Notes under the pieces: model-generated
What the model saw: the letters and a program-made list of their open reading frames with translations, nothing else
Databases searched by the model: none
What the model was told of the DNA's origin: nothing
Source: Gonapodya prolifera JEL478
Lineage: Eukaryota > Monoblepharomycota > Monoblepharidomycetes > Monoblepharidales > Gonapodyaceae
NCBI GenBank assembly: GCA_001574975.1
Contig: KQ965769.1
Location: 124,001-188,000 of the forward strand
DNA: 64,000 bases
Direction of reading: 5' to 3'
Made by a program: the position numbers and the translations under genes
In this document: piece by piece, positions 54,634 through 64,000 of the stretch
Position numbering within the stretch: the stretch's first letter is position 1
Layout of the letters: every line of letters begins with the position of its first letter

Positions 54634-56189
54634 TCACGACCCCAACTCGCATGCATCCCCTCGCACCTGCCGTCTTTGCACTCGTCCCATTCCCACCCGA
54701 ACCCACCGCCACTTCAGGCCACGAAAACCTGCACTTCCCACCAACCGCCCGTCCCGCACACTCCCCTCGTCCACCCAGAACTCGTAGTCCCCCTGCGACC
54801 GGGGCTTCACGACCTGCCACGGCATGAGGGGACGCCCCAGTTCTGGACCACGGGCCATTTGAAGTCGTAGCGAACTGGCCCGGTCCGACCCGCGCGCGCC
54901 TAGCTCTTCAATGACGGCTCGTTTCCCTGCTGCAGCAACTTTGTCCATCAGGGAGCAGTAGTTCGACGCGTTGACCCACTTCCCCGCGTCGTAGGAGTGG
55001 ACAGAAATTACGTCGATCGAAGGGCACGACAAGTATTGATCCCGCACCAAGGTCCCCACGTCAGTCCCGCCGCCCGTAAACACCAGGATCCCGGGGCGTA
55101 CGAGCTGCTTCACGGTCATTGCCCGCGCGCAGACCCAGTTTGGGTCCCCACCGGCGCTGTACCCGAGAGCTTCGTTCTGGATCCCGAATAAGCACGGCCT
55201 CGGGGAGATCCTTCCACGCTTTTCCGAACCGCGGGTTTGCGTGGCTCAGCACGTGTTCGATCCTCTTGTCGAACGCGGTGGCGGCGTCAGGGGTCGCGTA
55301 GCAATCCGACATGTCGTGCGGCACGCCGGACTGCCCCGAGCTTTACGCCAAGCGACTGGGCGCGGTACATGAATTCGTCCACGGTGGTCAGGATCGTATC
55401 GTTGAACACCCCCAGGGTGGACGGCTCAAGATCGGGTGTGTACGTGGCTGAGGTATTTTTGAGCCCGGCGTCGACCTCAGTGATGAAGATGCGCACGACC
55501 GTCACCCCGATGGACCGGTGAGTACGGAGAGTTGGTCCTTGGGGGAGAGAGCGAAGAGGAAGAAGCTGTTGGCCCCGACCCAGATTGTGCCGTTGCCGGT
55601 GAAGGGTTCGGAGGGGGCGGTAGTTGTGGTGCAATCTAGGGTTTCGTGAGTGTTGAGGTTGGAGGGCACGTCACTGATTTACTCCATTGCGGGCCGGGGG
55701 AATACCAAAAGTGCAGAACGCACCTTGCCCTCCAGGTCGACACGTCGTCTTCCCCGTCGCATTATCTGCCCTCGCCACGCAGCAGGTTGCATTCACAGTG
55801 GAGCACACTGTCGATTGGAGGATACACGTTTGCCAGTCCTGTGGGAAGGCATCAACCAAGGGTCCGAATCGCTCTGACTCGACATCATTGAAGACTCACA
55901 GCAATGGTCGGTGCGCAGTCTTGGCTCGTGGTCTGGAAGACGTGCCGATATTATTATTCAACTAAACGAGGCGATCGCTTCAACCAGCAGCGCTCCACTC
56001 TCACCTGCAAGTGTACTTCATCACCGCGACATCAGTGATCGCAACGCAGCACGTCGCATTGCTCCAAGCGCGTAGGTTTTCGGATGCCGGGAGACAGGTT
56101 TGGAAATCGGCGACGGTATAGGTGGCACCTTTCGTGAGCGCGGGGATTGACCGGGCGAGGATGATGAGATGAAGGTGGTGCAAGAGCAT
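54634..56189 (-). pseudogene. Secreted GH5-type mannanase with two N-terminal Cys-rich modules, decayed
   Basis: From ATG 56189 a signal peptide (MLLHHLHLIILARSIPA) leads to a Cys module (FQTCLPASENLRAWSNATCC, then VAITDVAVMKYTC). A second similar module follows at about 55850-55700 (WQTCILQSTVCSTVNATCCV, then TGKTTC). The catalytic part has VRIFITEVDAG, FDKRIEHVLSHANPRFGKAW, FGIQNEALGYSAGG with the acid/base Glu, SIDVISVHSYDAGKW, AVIEELGARGSD with the nucleophile Glu, and MPWQVVKPRSQGDYEFWVDE. These are GH5 (endo-mannanase-like) landmarks. Frame changes are needed at least near 55360 and 55185, and the first module joins the second out of phase. Plant-wall degradation would be its role if intact. 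Confidence 0.6.
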
Positions 56190-56521
56190 CGGATGGACAG
56201 CGCGATGGCATCGGGGTTAGGAGGGGTGAGGTGAGTGTGGGCTCCGGGAGATCTTTTTGGGAAGGGCGGCAAAGAATTTTCAATCAACGTTTGGGATTAC
56301 AAAGGGTGAGAGCGAAGGCAACACACGATTTCATCTTGAGTATTGTTCGTTCTGGCCTGAATCGTCCTTCGCGGATGACAGGACCGGGGCGAGTTAGCGG
56401 AAAGTTCACCACACTCGCCATAGCCCTCAACGCGCGAATCATCGTAGAAAACCACGCCAACACTTCTCCACAAGCACTGCACGCATTGCGACGGCACACG
56501 CTGACCTCGGCTCCACGGGCA

Positions 56522-57278
56522 ATGCAGTCATTACCATTCGCAACAGCTTCCTACACAACTCAAAGCGCAACTCTACCACAGTTTGGCCGTCATATTGTCG
56601 CTAGATTTGATGGGGCTACTGTCGTCGTCTATCAGGGTATGTGTTCACGACGTCTCTCCTCTTTCAATGCACTGAAGGGAACTGAAATGCATAATCGATT
56701 ATGTGGGCGTCGTCTTACTCTCGCCTGTCGACTGGTGGACAGCCTTCAACCCTCTCATCGCATCGTACGCCGTCGAGCAAGGCAAGTTTGCAGGATGCCC
56801 TGACTTCAAACTCGGACGCAAAACGTGGGTCAAGCCCGGATTCCTCTGGATGATGCACCGGAGCGGTTGGGCGACAAAACCGAACCAAGAACGAGTGCTC
56901 GCCATCACCCTCGAACGAACATTTTTCGACGAGATGCTACGACAGGGCGCCGAGTCCCTCACTATACGGGCAGAGGGACAAAAGTTCCCTGTCCAGCTGC
57001 AGTGGGACCCTGATCACAAACCGGACGGATCACGCGAGGTCAGGAGGGCTATTCAGATTGGGCTGGGAGGAGAGCTCGGCGACAAGTACGCGCGTGGGAT
57101 CGGGATCGTGAAGGTGGTGGACGTGACTGAGTTCGTGCGTGCTCAGAGCGAGTACGCCACGACCGGACAGTATGACCGTCTACAAGTTCCTCTTGAGAAT
57201 GTCTATAAAGTGGCCGATGTAAATCTGGCTATGTCGTTGGGAATTGATCGTGTGGGGAAATCGGATCAAGGAAAGTGA
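56522..57278 (+). CDS. DUF4291-family protein
   Basis: Two exons, 56522-56636 and 56743-57278 (GTATGT...GACAG intron), 216 aa, near the family norm of ~200. Characteristic runs: FGRHIVARFDGATVVVYQAF, NPLIASYAVEQGKF, KTWVKPGFLWMMHRSGWATK, QERVLAITLERTFFDEMLRQ, VQLQWDPDHKPDG and RRAIQIGLGGELGDKY. The family is widespread in bacteria and fungi and has no established function. Its conserved FLWMMxRSGW core suggests a soluble fold without membrane segments. The gene is divergent from the decayed GH5 gene. Confidence 0.85.
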
Positions 57279-57645
57279 TGACTCTGGCTGGAGAACATGG
57301 GACAGTCGGCTATTGAACAAGAGCTTCGACATAGCACCCGCCATACGGTCTCGCCTACAACTGCGTGATCTCAGTCATGGAGGTTGATCATGCCTGGAGC
57401 AATTGGATTCTGCATGAGTTCCCCAATTGTAAACGTGACTTTTTACATCTAACAACTACCAATTTTATTGAATTATCGTTATTGTTGATCATCTTAAAAA
57501 ACGTAGTCCTCTATTCGCCACTGATTAAGTCAATTTGTGGCGTTGGGGTGTGGCCTGAATGAGATTGCGTAACCTTAATTTGGGAATCAAATTCACCCCA
57601 TCAATCACCAATCGCCCAGTCAAACCCCAACGATTCCACCCTTCG

Positions 57646-58663
57646 ATGCCAAAAAAGAGCACTCCCCCTGGTGACGATGAGGAGTTCGAAGACACATTCA
57701 TCTCTCCAAACCTGTCGACCCTGATTGGATCGACGTTCCTCACTGCTCACTATAAGCAGACCCGGCATATTGCGATCTCGAGTGAGTTGTGATTCGCCAA
57801 TGCCATCGTTGCACTGCTACCGAGGGCTCATCACAAACCTTGACCACTATTCAGAGTTCTATCAACCGAACCCAAACGACGGGTCTTGGCAGTTCAGCCT
57901 CTCGACCCGTCTCCTCGGGCTTTCACATACGGGTATCTTCCGGTTCAAATTTCTGGGCACCTCTGTCCCCGGGGAATTCCTCTTCAACTGCGAGAGCCAC
58001 CCCATGGTCGCTCACCGCAGGATGGCTCGGGACTCCGACGCGCCTCTTCTGAAGCTCCGAGAGATGTATCCCGACGTGCCGGAATTCAAGGAGGGCACAG
58101 TTCAGGTGGACCCGGACGGAGATTATAATTCGGCGTTCATGGCGATAGCGAGCATAGCGGCGGTTGCGCTGGACAGTATGTTCTTCTATCGTGGACCTAC
58201 CGCAAACGGGGGCGCGATATGGATGCTGGTGATGGAAGAGGTCGCCGTGGGATCACTCGGCGCAGAGTTGCCCCAAGCAATTGCAAACCTCGAACCGAGG
58301 GACCCGACAAAGCCGTCCTACACCAGCGCGGTGGCACGATACGACGAGGGAAGACCACTAGGTGGAGCGGCGAGACTGAATTGGTTTCGAAGAGAGCTCG
58401 TGTCCTTGATCAGCTCACTGGACTTCTTCGATAAAGGGGTGACACACAGGAAACTCGTTGAAGGGTTCGTAGAAAGAAACGGCTACACCATTTCATCGCT
58501 TGAGAGTGATCACAGTAGTCCGGAAGTCTTCGAAAAGGTCGCAGTCGAAGCCGCAGACGGAGTCAATGCAGTCAAGCTCAGCTTTGACGAAATTGGTCGC
58601 TTCAGGTCAATCGAGATGACCCTGAATGCGAATGCATATGCAAATGACGAGTTTGAGGTATAA
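57646..58663 (+). CDS. Uncharacterised protein (324 aa)
   Basis: Two exons, 57646-57781 and 57825-58663, joined in phase by a 43-nt intron (GTGAGT...CCGAG). The start MPKKSTPPGDDEEFEDTFIS is acidic. The body has HYSEFYQPNPNDGSWQFSLS, HTGIFRFKFLGTSVPGEFLF and a moderately hydrophobic patch (AFMAIASIAAVALDSMFFY). The end is acidic. No motif or family recognised. The long second exon, consistent frame and codon use like neighbours support a real gene. It converges on ITPA with only 66 bp between stops. Confidence 0.6.
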
Positions 58664-58729
58664 TGAAAGTCGAGTCCATCGTACAAGATTCCCACTCCAA
58701 TAGAGTGTTCCACCGCAAGTCGAACAATT

Positions 58730-59428
58730 TTAGATTGTTGTTTTCAAGAAGTCCGCCAGCTCCTTAACGGCTTTGTACCGGTGTGACAGTCCATTTTTCA
58801 CGGTTCTATCCATCTCTGCGTACGTGTGTCCATTCGTGTTCCCTTCGCTCGAAAGCGGTTCAAAGATTGGATCCCATCCAAACTTGTTGTCCCCCCGTGC
58901 TGGAACGATTCGTCCTTTGGTCCGTCCGGTAAATGTGCGCACTTCTTTTCCAGGACCCGCACTGTAGGCGAAAATGCAAAGGGCGCTCGCAGATTTGTCT
59001 TCGTAAGCTGCGAGGAGGTTGTTCAGCCCTTGGTGACCGAGCGTTTCCAAGAACCACTGCAGGAAGAATCAGCGCAGTAGATACAAAGCTCGCGATTAGA
59101 TTGAGGGGGGATTCTCAAAGAAATCACAGGTGCATGCCTTGATGTAAGGACCAGGAAGTCCACCAAGCGAATCAAAGCAGAGACAGGTGTCTTCTGTCAC
59201 GACCTCGCCACCCACGAGCTCCGCCGCTCTCTTGCATTTGTCTGCTGCTATGGCCTCGGGAGTTTTCTCCTGAATCTCCACCAAATCGAGTTTTGCAGAA
59301 GAGATTGTGAACGGCAGCGGATTCGCTTCTGACTGTCCGTGGGGAAAGAGCGAAGATATGATCGCGGTGAACTCGCGAAGCTTGTTTGCGTTTCCGGTGA
59401 CGAACGTGATTGTTCTAGAGGAAGACAT
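58730..59428 (-). CDS. HAM1: Inosine triphosphate pyrophosphatase
   Basis: Exons 59428-59138 and 59056-58730 make a 205-aa protein. It hydrolyses ITP, dITP and XTP to monophosphates, cleaning the nucleotide pool in the cytosol. Motifs: [14 protein letters not shown] (SHR-type start TGN..K), [69 protein letters not shown] and PIFEP, with [20 protein letters not shown] at the C-terminus. The intron joins IK to WF using a GC donor (AAG|GCATGC) and a CTGCAG acceptor. No GT donor restores the family sequence. Confidence 0.95.
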
Positions 59429-59556
59429 GTTTGTTACCTATAACATGTGACCACAGCATCCTTCATTTCAATACTTGTGTTTTGAATTATAAATTTTCGA
59501 AACACAGAACTTTTCACTTAGGCTCAGCGTTTGGTTTACTCTTTAGCTCTGGAAAC

Positions 59557-61635
59557 TCAATACAACGGGGAGCCATCCCCGCCAGCTCCAAACCCACCAA
59601 TTCCACCAATCCCCCTTCCTGCGACACCATATAATTGCCCGCCTCCAACCCGTTTGGACCTCTGGCCCGCTCTGAGCAAGTCGCTCCTTGCAGATATCCT
59701 ACTCGGCTTCACTGCCCGGTCGCTACGTTCTCGCGCAGCAGACACAGCAGGTAGGCTTGCCGGGCGAGGTTTGCTCAATGCTCCAGACGAGCCCTCTTGA
59801 TCATCGATGTGGCGATAATCGTCGGACTCCACGTCGAACAGCTTCCGAAGCAGATCCTGCTCCTCCTCGACATCAGGAATACTCGTCTCAGGCTCGCGCC
59901 GTACCTTCGCTTCGTCCAGTGCTGGGGGGTGCGACAGAAGATCGTGTATTGTGTCGACAAAACTCCGAAGGTGAACTTCCTTTGGCCCGTGCTCCTCTTC
60001 GACATTGGGGTGATCGGCCAACGTTTGGCGCAGTCTTGCAGGAAGAAGTGCACGGCGGTGGTCGAGAGAGGGCGTTCCGCCAACAGGAGAGAGACCGCCG
60101 TGAGATTCACGCCAGACCGAAAGTGGTGTCGCGAGTTCGTAGCGGCCATCTCTTCGCCGCTCCATCACGACTTTAGACGAAGAGAGTGAGGGCTGCAATA
60201 TGTCAGGGCCAACAAATAGTATGAAGGACGAACTTACTTGCTTGACAGTTTTCTAGGTTCTCGATATGCTCAAACTGCTCGACGGAAAGATGATACCACC
60301 TTTACGCAAAGGTCGGTATCAGGATGACCGACAAAATCGGAAGGCTTGCCACTCGACAACAAAATGGTGATCACCTCATAAGAAACAGTCGAGCAAGTAG
60401 CCCATGGGTTACAACAATAACAACAGTCGGGGGATTTGGCGCACTAAATGATCGCCACATGGTCTCGAAGAATGTGGAGAGTCGGTCGAATACATCCGCA
60501 CCTGAAATCCCAAAAAGAAATTATGAAAACACGCATCTTGAAGCACAGGGCAACGGTTCCAAGAATTAAAAAGCCATCCCAACGTACCGCTTTCTCCATT
60601 TGGGAACCGATAAAAGCTGGTTCCAGTTGGAGAAGTGCGGGACGCCGATCAACGAAGGAAAAATGTGCACCGTCACGAAGCACAATTGCTCACAAATGCC
60701 CATATGCACTTCGCTCCTTTTTGACTTTTGGCAAAAGACACGTTGACCAGTGAGAACAGTAAGACATCGATTGTTGAATCACAAGTTCGTAGCTCACTCA
60801 AGGGCATAAGCTCCGACGGCTGCAGGTTTCCCCAGTCTGAGTAAAAAGTATTTCAAATGTGGAAGATGTTCGACACGGTCTGCTCGAGTTCACCTTGTTC
60901 CCGAAGACGACTCTCCTCGAAAACATGGTACCGCATTCCAGAAAATGACTTTTGGATCTCCTGAAACGTCTGGCGGGTTCTGATAGTTGATGCAGGGTCA
61001 GCAACCTCCAACTAACCTCTCGACCATCACTCCATAGTTTGTAATCTCACCGATAGAACGGCGATATCCAGAACCTGATGTTATCCCTTTCAGTACAGTG
61101 CTGGCGAAGCATTTTTCCGACCTCAAACGCTTGCTGACGTCCCTTGTCGGTCAGGTTTATTTTCCAATCGGGCTCCAAGTGAAGGAATGAATGGGCAATT
61201 AAGAATGAAATGCCCAGATAGGGCGATGAGGGAGTCACCAAAAGCTTACCATGCGGCTCAGTAGCGTATCATCGACCTGGCGCTCGCTCTCTCCGTGTCT
61301 AGGACCAGTGACCGCAACCGAAAGAATCAAATCGCCGCACATCGTTCGTCCCTCAGCAGCGAGCCAAGGGGATGGCATCAGAGCGCACTCTCTTACCTGA
61401 CCAAAATGATTTTCCTCGGCCTCCGGAAACGATACAATCGCAGCTCAGGAAATCGGCGGGGATGGGCATATCGATCAAACTTGAGGATGTCGAGAGGGCG
61501 AAAGAACATTCGTAGAGCGGGACAGACGTGGGCGGATTGCTGCGGAGATGCGGCGGCACGCGACGAGCGGACGTGGCGTGTGTTATCTGTACCCCGAACG
61601 GCAGTTGATGGCCGCAGCTCGAACTCATGAGTCAT
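59557..61635 (-). CDS. Histidine-phosphatase (phosphoglycerate mutase) family protein with a long C-terminal extension
   Basis: Ten exons: 61635-61397, 61298-61250, 61172-61051, 60979-60894, 60836-60798, 60724-60694, 60616-60588, 60501-60375, 60299-60238 and 60170-59557, all in phase, 465 aa. Catalytic landmarks: KIILVRHGESE, NLTDKGRQQAFEVGKML, ISPFYRTRQTFQEI, RLREQDWGNLQ, FFYRFPNGESGADVFDRLS and VVIVVTHGLLARLFLMRWYH (both catalytic histidines). This is the fungal branch with homology to broad-specificity phosphatases rather than glycolytic mutase. After ERRRDGRYEL about 200 residues of low-complexity, charged sequence follow. The first ~70 residues before RPRKII are also poorly conserved, and an ATG at MFFRPLD may be the real start. 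It begins 36 bp after the Myb stop. Confidence 0.88.
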
Positions 61636-61671
61636 TCCACAGGTGACCGAACAGCGTCAGAACAGCATCTA

Positions 61672-62862
61672 CTACGTATTTTTTCGAGGTTTATTTACTT
61701 TTTTAGATTTTAGTTTTGGCGCTGCGGAAACACCCTTCCCGGTAGTCTTCTTCTGTCCACTGGAAGACTTGTTTTTGCGCTGCTCCTTCGCCTTTTCACC
61801 AGGACTGCTTCCCCCATTGGTCACTGATGAGTCAGGCTTACTCTCAGCCTCAGCATACACTTTCCAATGTGTCACCTTCTCCAGCTTCCCCGTCTTATAC
61901 TGTCTCCAGGTCCTCTCCGCTACAAATTTGATTGCAGCCACTTGCGGTGAGTGCATTGACGCCTCGGGGTAACGTTGAACGTGAATCTTCGCGATATACG
62001 TGTGGAGCTTCACCATATGAAAGAGCCGGCGCAGCATCATCGTTGTGAGGAGTTCCGGAGGCAGTTCGTACCCCTTTTCTGCCATGTCGGCTTTTACTGC
62101 ATCCAGAATCCGCTTCAGTGACTCGCCTGTCAGTGTCTTTCGTCCTCGCCTATCTTCTGGTGCCTCCCTCATCAATGTTGTCATCAATGTTTCCAGAGCC
62201 CGAACACCTTTCTGCACTTCATCCCACTCTGACACAATCCATGAAGCGAGCCTCTTCTTATACTGGCTCCACCGTGTCGTGCAGTCATTCGGCCTTCTCC
62301 CCGGAAGGTCAGCCGCAATCAAATTCCAATGTTGCGCGCCGTACAACTCCACCCCTTTGGCGAGGATGTAATCTTCCTCCAGAGTCCATCGCACTTTGTC
62401 TTTTCGGGCAATGCGAAAGACATCGTCTGGCCGCCCGGTCCGGGGTCTGCCTTCTTGGGCGGCGAGCGACGAAGCTGCACGCGAGCGTCCTTTTATCCAC
62501 CTTTCGTACGCTGAATTAAGTGAAGAGCTACTCCGGGGCGGATCAAATCCCCCTGTTTTAGATAGCTCGGTCCAGACGGGGCCCTTTGCACGCAAGAGAC
62601 TGGCGAGAAGGCGAATCTGGTCCGTTGTCCATGGAGGTTTCGAGATGCGGCGATAATTGAGTTCCGGCGCTTCCAACGGGGTTGGGGTTGGGGAGGAGGT
62701 GAAACTGATGGAATGCCGGTGGAAAAACGAGAGGGAAGGTGTGGAACGGCTGAGACTGAACGTTAGGCCGAGAACCTTGGGAACGACAAACGCGGCGATG
62801 GAAGGGATGCCTCCGAGATGCGCCGTGGTGGGAGAGCGTCGATTGTTTCCCAGGTCAAGCAT
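61672..62862 (-). CDS. Two-SANT Myb-like protein, copy C (native locus)
   Basis: Single-exon frame, 396 aa, between CCT3 and the PGAM gene on the same strand. The first repeat begins PPWTTDQIRLLASLLRAKGP and ends YERWIKGR. The second begins RWTLEEDYILAKGVELYGAQ and contains NLIAADLPGRRPNDCTTRW. The central block (WDEVQKGVRALETLMTTLMR and LPPELLTTMMLRRLFHMVKL) is almost identical in the other copies. A Ser/Lys-rich tail ends PKLKSKKVNKPRKN. The N-terminal 60 residues are Ser/Thr-rich and could include a targeting signal, but no claim is made. It is probably a nuclear DNA-binding protein. It is treated as the native copy because both neighbours are complete here. Confidence 0.8.
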   Translation of the reverse strand: MLDLGNNRRSPTTAHLGGIPSIAAFVVPKVLGLTFSLSRSTPSLSFFHRHSISFTSSPTPTPLEAPELNYRRISKPPWTTDQIRLLASLLRAKGPVWTELSKTGGFDPPRSSSSLNSAYERWIKGRSRAASSLAAQEGRPRTGRPDDVFRIARKDKVRWTLEEDYILAKGVELYGAQHWNLIAADLPGRRPNDCTTRWSQYKKRLASWIVSEWDEVQKGVRALETLMTTLMREAPEDRRGRKTLTGESLKRILDAVKADMAEKGYELPPELLTTMMLRRLFHMVKLHTYIAKIHVQRYPEASMHSPQVAAIKFVAERTWRQYKTGKLEKVTHWKVYAEAESKPDSSVTNGGSSPGEKAKEQRKNKSSSGQKKTTGKGVSAAPKLKSKKVNKPRKNT

Positions 62863-63025
62863 TGGTTGCCTTCAACGTCGAGATGCTCCAAAGGCTCGCT
62901 TGCATTTGGACCTCCTCACATGATACAACATACAGTCTTTGCGCACGTAGTTTTATGTAGTTTTATTTTATGTGTCGCGATCCAAGCAATATACATTTCA
63001 TCGCTCGGAAAGACTGGTGATGGAA

Positions 63026-64000
63026 TTAGCGCTCGCCTCCCTCCTGTGAGCCGTCAGAAAAAAGTCGTGAGCGGAACTCTCAAAATTTAATGGCAACAAA
63101 GTCAAACGATATCTCACCTCGGGTGCAGCCATCTCTTCTCCACCCATCGCTCCACCTCCACCCGACCTTTCCTTGTTCTTCGATACACCTGAAACAATGT
63201 CGTCTACCCGCAATATGAGGCAAGCGGACTGCAAACATAACTCGTTTGAGCTATCAATTTAGTGAACACCAATGTGAATTCTCTCACCTCAATCGCTGTC
63301 TTGATGGTTTGAGCCTTAACTGCCACGGGCTCCCAGATACCATATGTCTTCATATCCACCACGTTCCCCGTGAGCCCGTCAATACCCCATGTGTGCTGCC
63401 CCGCGGCGTGCTTTTCTCGAAGTCGTCCAAGTGTGCGAAGTGCGTTACCACCGCAGTTCTGGATCAACGTGCGGGGAATAATCTCGAGAGAGGTGGCGAG
63501 CGCCCTGTACGGGTACTGCTCAACCTAAAGGAGGGAAGACGTGATTTTGACGGTTCGTAAGATACAAGATGGTGGTGATGCCACCAACTCACCCCTCCGA
63601 TTGCTTTTGCCTTCTCACCCAACCTTACACTGATCGCCATTTCTGCAGCCCCTCCCCCGGGAGCGAGTGCTGGCTCGAAGATGACGTTTCGCGCAACTGC
63701 CATCGCGTCCTGAAGATTCCGCTCGACTTCGTTGATGATGTCCTTTGAGGCACCACGGAGAACAATCGTGCAAGCTTTGGGGTCTTGGCACTTGGTGAGG
63801 TAGGTGAAGTACCTGAAATGTTTGGACCGTTCGTGGGACAGCACACGCGCTATTACTTGCCCGGGAACTCACTCGTCGCCAACTTTTTGCACTTCAAAGA
63901 GTCCGCACTTGATCCCTACATCAGCCTCTTTGAGGTCCTCCACACGGTTCAAAATAGTCGCACCGACGGCACGAGCAATACGGTTATTATCCGTTTTGCG
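63026..64000 (-). CDS. CCT3: Chaperonin CCT gamma subunit, 3' half (runs off the window)
   Basis: Partial gene on the minus strand. It is a subunit of the cytosolic TRiC/CCT ring that folds actin and tubulin. Exons seen in order: from 64000 (KTDNNRIARAVGATILNRVE, then CGLFEVQKVGDE), about 63812-63590 (YFTYLTKCQDPKACTIVLRG, then APGGGAAEMAISVRLGEKAK), about 63523-63288 (QYPYRALATSLEIIPRTLIQ, NCGG, TWGIDGLTGNVVDMKTYGIW, EPVAVKAQTIKTAIE), 63228-63118 (SACLILRVDDIVSG then a Gly/Glu-rich tail) and 63043-63026 (EGGER and stop). These match CCT3 closely, including the C-terminal RVDDIVSG. It is the source of the fragments in copies A and B. Confidence 0.95.

Noticed and set aside
1-64000. CRISPR arrays, rRNA, LTR or virus-like elements
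   Set aside because: No regularly spaced repeats, no rRNA-like blocks and no reverse transcriptase, integrase or capsid motifs were seen in any frame.

Overview
The window looks like nuclear DNA of an early-diverging, probably zoosporic (chytrid-type) fungus. Genes are dense and rich in short introns (mostly 35-100 nt, GT-AG), and the cytosolic and ER genes are eukaryotic (CCT3, RNR1/RNR2, RCL1, an EXS/Erd1-type protein). A sphingolipid C9-methyltransferase marks it as fungal. A LisH/coiled-coil gene resembling the centriolar protein OFD1 hints at a lineage with flagellated cells. The phylum is an inference from gene content, not a placement.

Layout: 0-5 kb holds an F-box/Cys-rich gene, a secreted Cys-rich protein and a second F-box gene. 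From 5 to 11 kb come OMP decarboxylase, a three-finger C2H2 factor and an EXS-domain membrane protein. From 11 to 16.8 kb the DNA is gene-poor with decayed or unrecognised coding traces. From 16.8 to 23.6 kb lie a second C2H2 factor, an F-box protein, a tandem VOC (glyoxalase-fold) protein and peptidyl-tRNA hydrolase. From 23.8 to 26 kb is a duplicated block (copy A), followed by a broken F-box/LRR gene. From 29 to 40.4 kb come RCL1 divergent from RNR1, a second duplicated block (copy B), RNR2 convergent to RNR1, and a haloacetate-dehalogenase-like hydrolase. From 40.5 to 44.1 kb a Frag1/DRAM/Sfk1-type membrane protein is divergent from sphingolipid C9-methyltransferase. From 44.4 to 52.2 kb lie an F-BAR gene and a degraded OFD1-like gene. 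From 52.4 to 57.3 kb an Asterix-like ER protein is divergent from a broken calcineurin B gene, then a decayed secreted GH5 mannanase and a DUF4291 protein. From 57.6 kb to the end are an unknown gene, ITP pyrophosphatase, a phosphoglycerate-mutase-family phosphatase, a two-SANT Myb gene (copy C) and the 3' half of CCT3.

Two structures stand out. First, the native neighbours CCT3 - Myb - PGAM (60-64 kb) were duplicated as a block at least twice within the window. Copy A keeps an intact Myb gene between fragments of its neighbours. Copy B is internally deleted and sits exactly between the convergent ribonucleotide reductase genes. Second, three unusually long introns, in the C2H2, Asterix-like and calcineurin B genes, contain the same modular GC-rich repeat in the same orientation relative to transcription. 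This is an introner-like pattern.

Several host genes (F-box/LRR, OFD1-like, calcineurin B, GH5) carry in-frame stops or single-base frame breaks, while long housekeeping genes in the window are clean. Real pseudogenisation is therefore more likely than general sequence error, but reads are needed to decide. I saw no tRNA, rRNA, CRISPR array, LTR element or virus-like element.
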